DNA of 64,000 bases from Acidobacteriota bacterium (GTDB taxonomy: Bacteria > Acidobacteriota > Terriglobia > Terriglobales > SCQP01): assembly GCA_004299485.1 (NCBI GenBank), contig SCQP01000008.1, positions 62,001-126,000 on the forward strand, in the 5' to 3' direction. Shown in pieces: positions 62,419-64,000 of this stretch. A program made the translations under genes and the position numbers. Each line of letters begins with the position of its first letter. Within the stretch, counting starts at the first letter, position 1. Below the pieces are notes generated by a model, which saw only the letters and a list, made by a program, of their open reading frames with translations, made no database searches and was not told where the DNA came from.

Positions 62419-64000
62419 ATGGGCGAATTGTGGCGGCGGGTGCGGATGCTGTTGGGGCGGCGGCGCTGGCGGCGGGAGCTGGCCCAGGAGATGCGGCTGC
62501 ACCGGGAGCTGCGGGGCAGCGGCAGCGTGCGGCGCTTCGGCAATGAGCTGCGGCTGCTGGAGCGGAGCCAGGCGCAGTGGGGCTGGACGTGGCTGGAGAC
62601 CTGGGCGCAGGATATCCGGCACGGGCTGCGCCTGCTGCGGCGCACGCCGCTGATCACGGCGCTGGCGCTGGTATCGCTGGGGCTGGGGATCGGCGCCACG
62701 ACGGCGCTATTCACGCTGACCGATGCGATACTACTGCGGCCGCTGCCGGTGAGCCATCCCGAGCAGTTGGCGCAAGTCTATACACAGGCGCCGCGGATGA
62801 AGCGGCCGTCGCCTTCGTTCACCAACCCGATGTGGGAGCAGGTGCGCGATCACGAGGATGTGTTCTCGGGCGCGTTCGCGTGGAGCGCGAATCAGTTTGT
62901 GCTCACGACGGGCGGGCCACGGGAGACGGTGTGGGGCGTTTGGGCGAGCGGAGGGTATTTCTCGACGTTGGGCGTACACGCCGAGATGGGGCGGGTGTTT
63001 GGGCCGCAGGATGACTACCCGAGCTGCCCGAACATTGCCGACATCAGCGACGCCTTCTGGCGGAGCCGTTTCGGCGGATCGGCCAAAGCACTGGGGGCAA
63101 CGCTGCGGCTCGACGGCCATCTGTACACCGTCGTAGGTGTGATGCAGGCGGGATTTCCAGGCACGGACGTGGGCACGCAGGTGAACGTTGTGGTGCCGCT
63201 GTGCGACGAACGGCAGATGTTGAACGTCCGCGACGCCTGGTGGCTGATGGTGATGGGGCGGCTGAGGCCGGGAATGAGCCTGAAGGCGGCCGGAGTGCGG
63301 CTGGCGGCGACAGCGCCGGCGTGGCTGGCGGCGACCGTGCCGGGCGACTGGACGGCGGCGGAGCAAGCGGGCTACCGCGCGCGGCGGATGGGCCTGGCGT
63401 CGGGCGCGCGCGGCATGTCGAGGATAGGGCGTCGTTACGGTTCGGCGCTGGAGATCCTGCTTGCCATTGCCGGACTAATTCTGCTGGTCGCCTGCGCCAA
63501 TCTGGCGGCGCTGATGCTGGCGCGGGCGGCGGCACGGCGGCAGGAAATTGCCGTGCGGCAAGCGCTGGGAGCGGGGCGCGCGCGGCTGATCCGTCAGCTT
63601 ATGACGGAAAGCGCGCTGCTCGCCGCGGGCGGCCTGGCGCTGGGCGTGGCCTTTGCGAAGTGGGCGTGCCGCGCGGCGGAGACGTTGCTCAAGGCGCAGC
63701 TCAACCTGGCGCCGGATGGCCGCATGCTCGCCTGCGCGATCGGAGCCACGGTGCTGACGGGGTTGCTGGTGGGCCTGGCGCCGGCGCTCAGCACCAGCCG
63801 CGCCCAGGCGCCTTCGCGGGCGGCGGGACGGCGCGCTGCGGTGGCGGCGGTGGCGATTGCGGTGGTGTTGCTGGCGGGAGCGGGACTGTTTTTGCGCAGC
63901 TTTGCCAAGCTGGGCAACATCGGACTCGGGTTTGATCCGGCGCATGTGACGTTGCTGGAGGTCGACAATCAAAACGCGCTCCGGATCAGCAACGCCGCCG
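62419..64000 (+). CDS. MacB-like FtsX permease, second of a tandem pair, cut by window end
   Basis: The frame from MGELWRRVRMLLGRRRW runs to the window end. It is a paralogue of 59828-62416. The N-terminal part (62458-62740) is almost identical in DNA to 59878-60160, while the rest has diverged. The first FtsX-like block (ALGAGRARLIRQLMTESALL) is visible near 63560. Confidence 0.92.
   Translation, partial: MGELWRRVRMLLGRRRWRRELAQEMRLHRELRGSGSVRRFGNELRLLERSQAQWGWTWLETWAQDIRHGLRLLRRTPLITALALVSLGLGIGATTALFTLTDAILLRPLPVSHPEQLAQVYTQAPRMKRPSPSFTNPMWEQVRDHEDVFSGAFAWSANQFVLTTGGPRETVWGVWASGGYFSTLGVHAEMGRVFGPQDDYPSCPNIADISDAFWRSRFGGSAKALGATLRLDGHLYTVVGVMQAGFPGTDVGTQVNVVVPLCDERQMLNVRDAWWLMVMGRLRPGMSLKAAGVRLAATAPAWLAATVPGDWTAAEQAGYRARRMGLASGARGMSRIGRRYGSALEILLAIAGLILLVACANLAALMLARAAARRQEIAVRQALGAGRARLIRQLMTESALLAAGGLALGVAFAKWACRAAETLLKAQLNLAPDGRMLACAIGATVLTGLLVGLAPALSTSRAQAPSRAAGRRAAVAAVAIAVVLLAGAGLFLRSFAKLGNIGLGFDPAHVTLLEVDNQNALRISNAA

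Overview
The window reads as a chromosomal segment of a GC-rich member of the Acidobacteriota, probably from an environmental or metagenomic assembly. The evidence is the combination of two giant sortilin/BNR-type secreted proteins, a Ser/Thr kinase fused to a TolB-like propeller, a PadR regulator followed by tandem MacB/FtsX-like permeases of the acidobacterial orphan type, several ECF sigma factors, and many short-unit tandem repeats. Gene density is high, many neighbours overlap by 1-4 nt, and no insertion sequence, prophage or rRNA operon is visible.

Layout. Bases 30-1219 are the trailer end of a CRISPR array of 17 repeats; its leader and any cas genes lie outside the window to the left. 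A repeat-filled stretch follows, with one HTH gene running into four tandem copies of a hairpin element (1.8-2.9 kb). From 3.1 to 15 kb come two paralogous sortilin-like secreted proteins, oligopeptidase B, a kinase and a small Cys-rich protein. From 15 to 28 kb are mostly housekeeping or unknown genes: an AhpD-like protein, a nucleotidyltransferase pair, a cupin, an SDR, a channel-like protein, tRNA-Thr, a metallopeptidase, proS, a radical SAM protein, a class A PBP, a TPR protein and two outer-membrane barrels. From 28 to 32.5 kb are tRNA-Gly, deoC, ribD, ribE, an ECF sigma factor with a membrane partner, and a parvulin. The 32.5-38 kb block is the most interesting gene cluster: an ECF sigma factor, a zinc-finger/TM/TPR/CHAT protease-like protein and two unknown proteins in tight succession. 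From 38 to 46 kb are small unknown proteins, a MocR regulator divergent from an OprB-like porin, an ABC exporter, tRNA-Ser, an AbrB/VapC-type toxin-antitoxin pair and a possible PD-(D/E)XK nuclease. From 46 to 55 kb are tadA, a second ABC-2 exporter, an Att-type ABC system with its lipocalin-like partner, an M48 peptidase and fabH. From 55 to 59.5 kb is the conserved order SRP RNA-dnaX-ybaB-recR-rimO-yacG, followed to the end of the window by padR and two MacB-like permeases, the last cut by the window edge.

Two layers of non-gene structure cross these regions. The first is a palindromic element with 5-nt loops and stems that differ between copies but stay complementary. It occurs at least eight times and is carried in frame inside the coding regions of an OprB-like porin, an ABC ATPase, rimO and the HTH gene. 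The second is a set of short tandem arrays with 7- or 8-nt units, in several unrelated sequence families, found between genes and three times inside the linker of dnaX. I regard these two layers, and the sigma/CHAT operon, as the most likely undescribed biology here.
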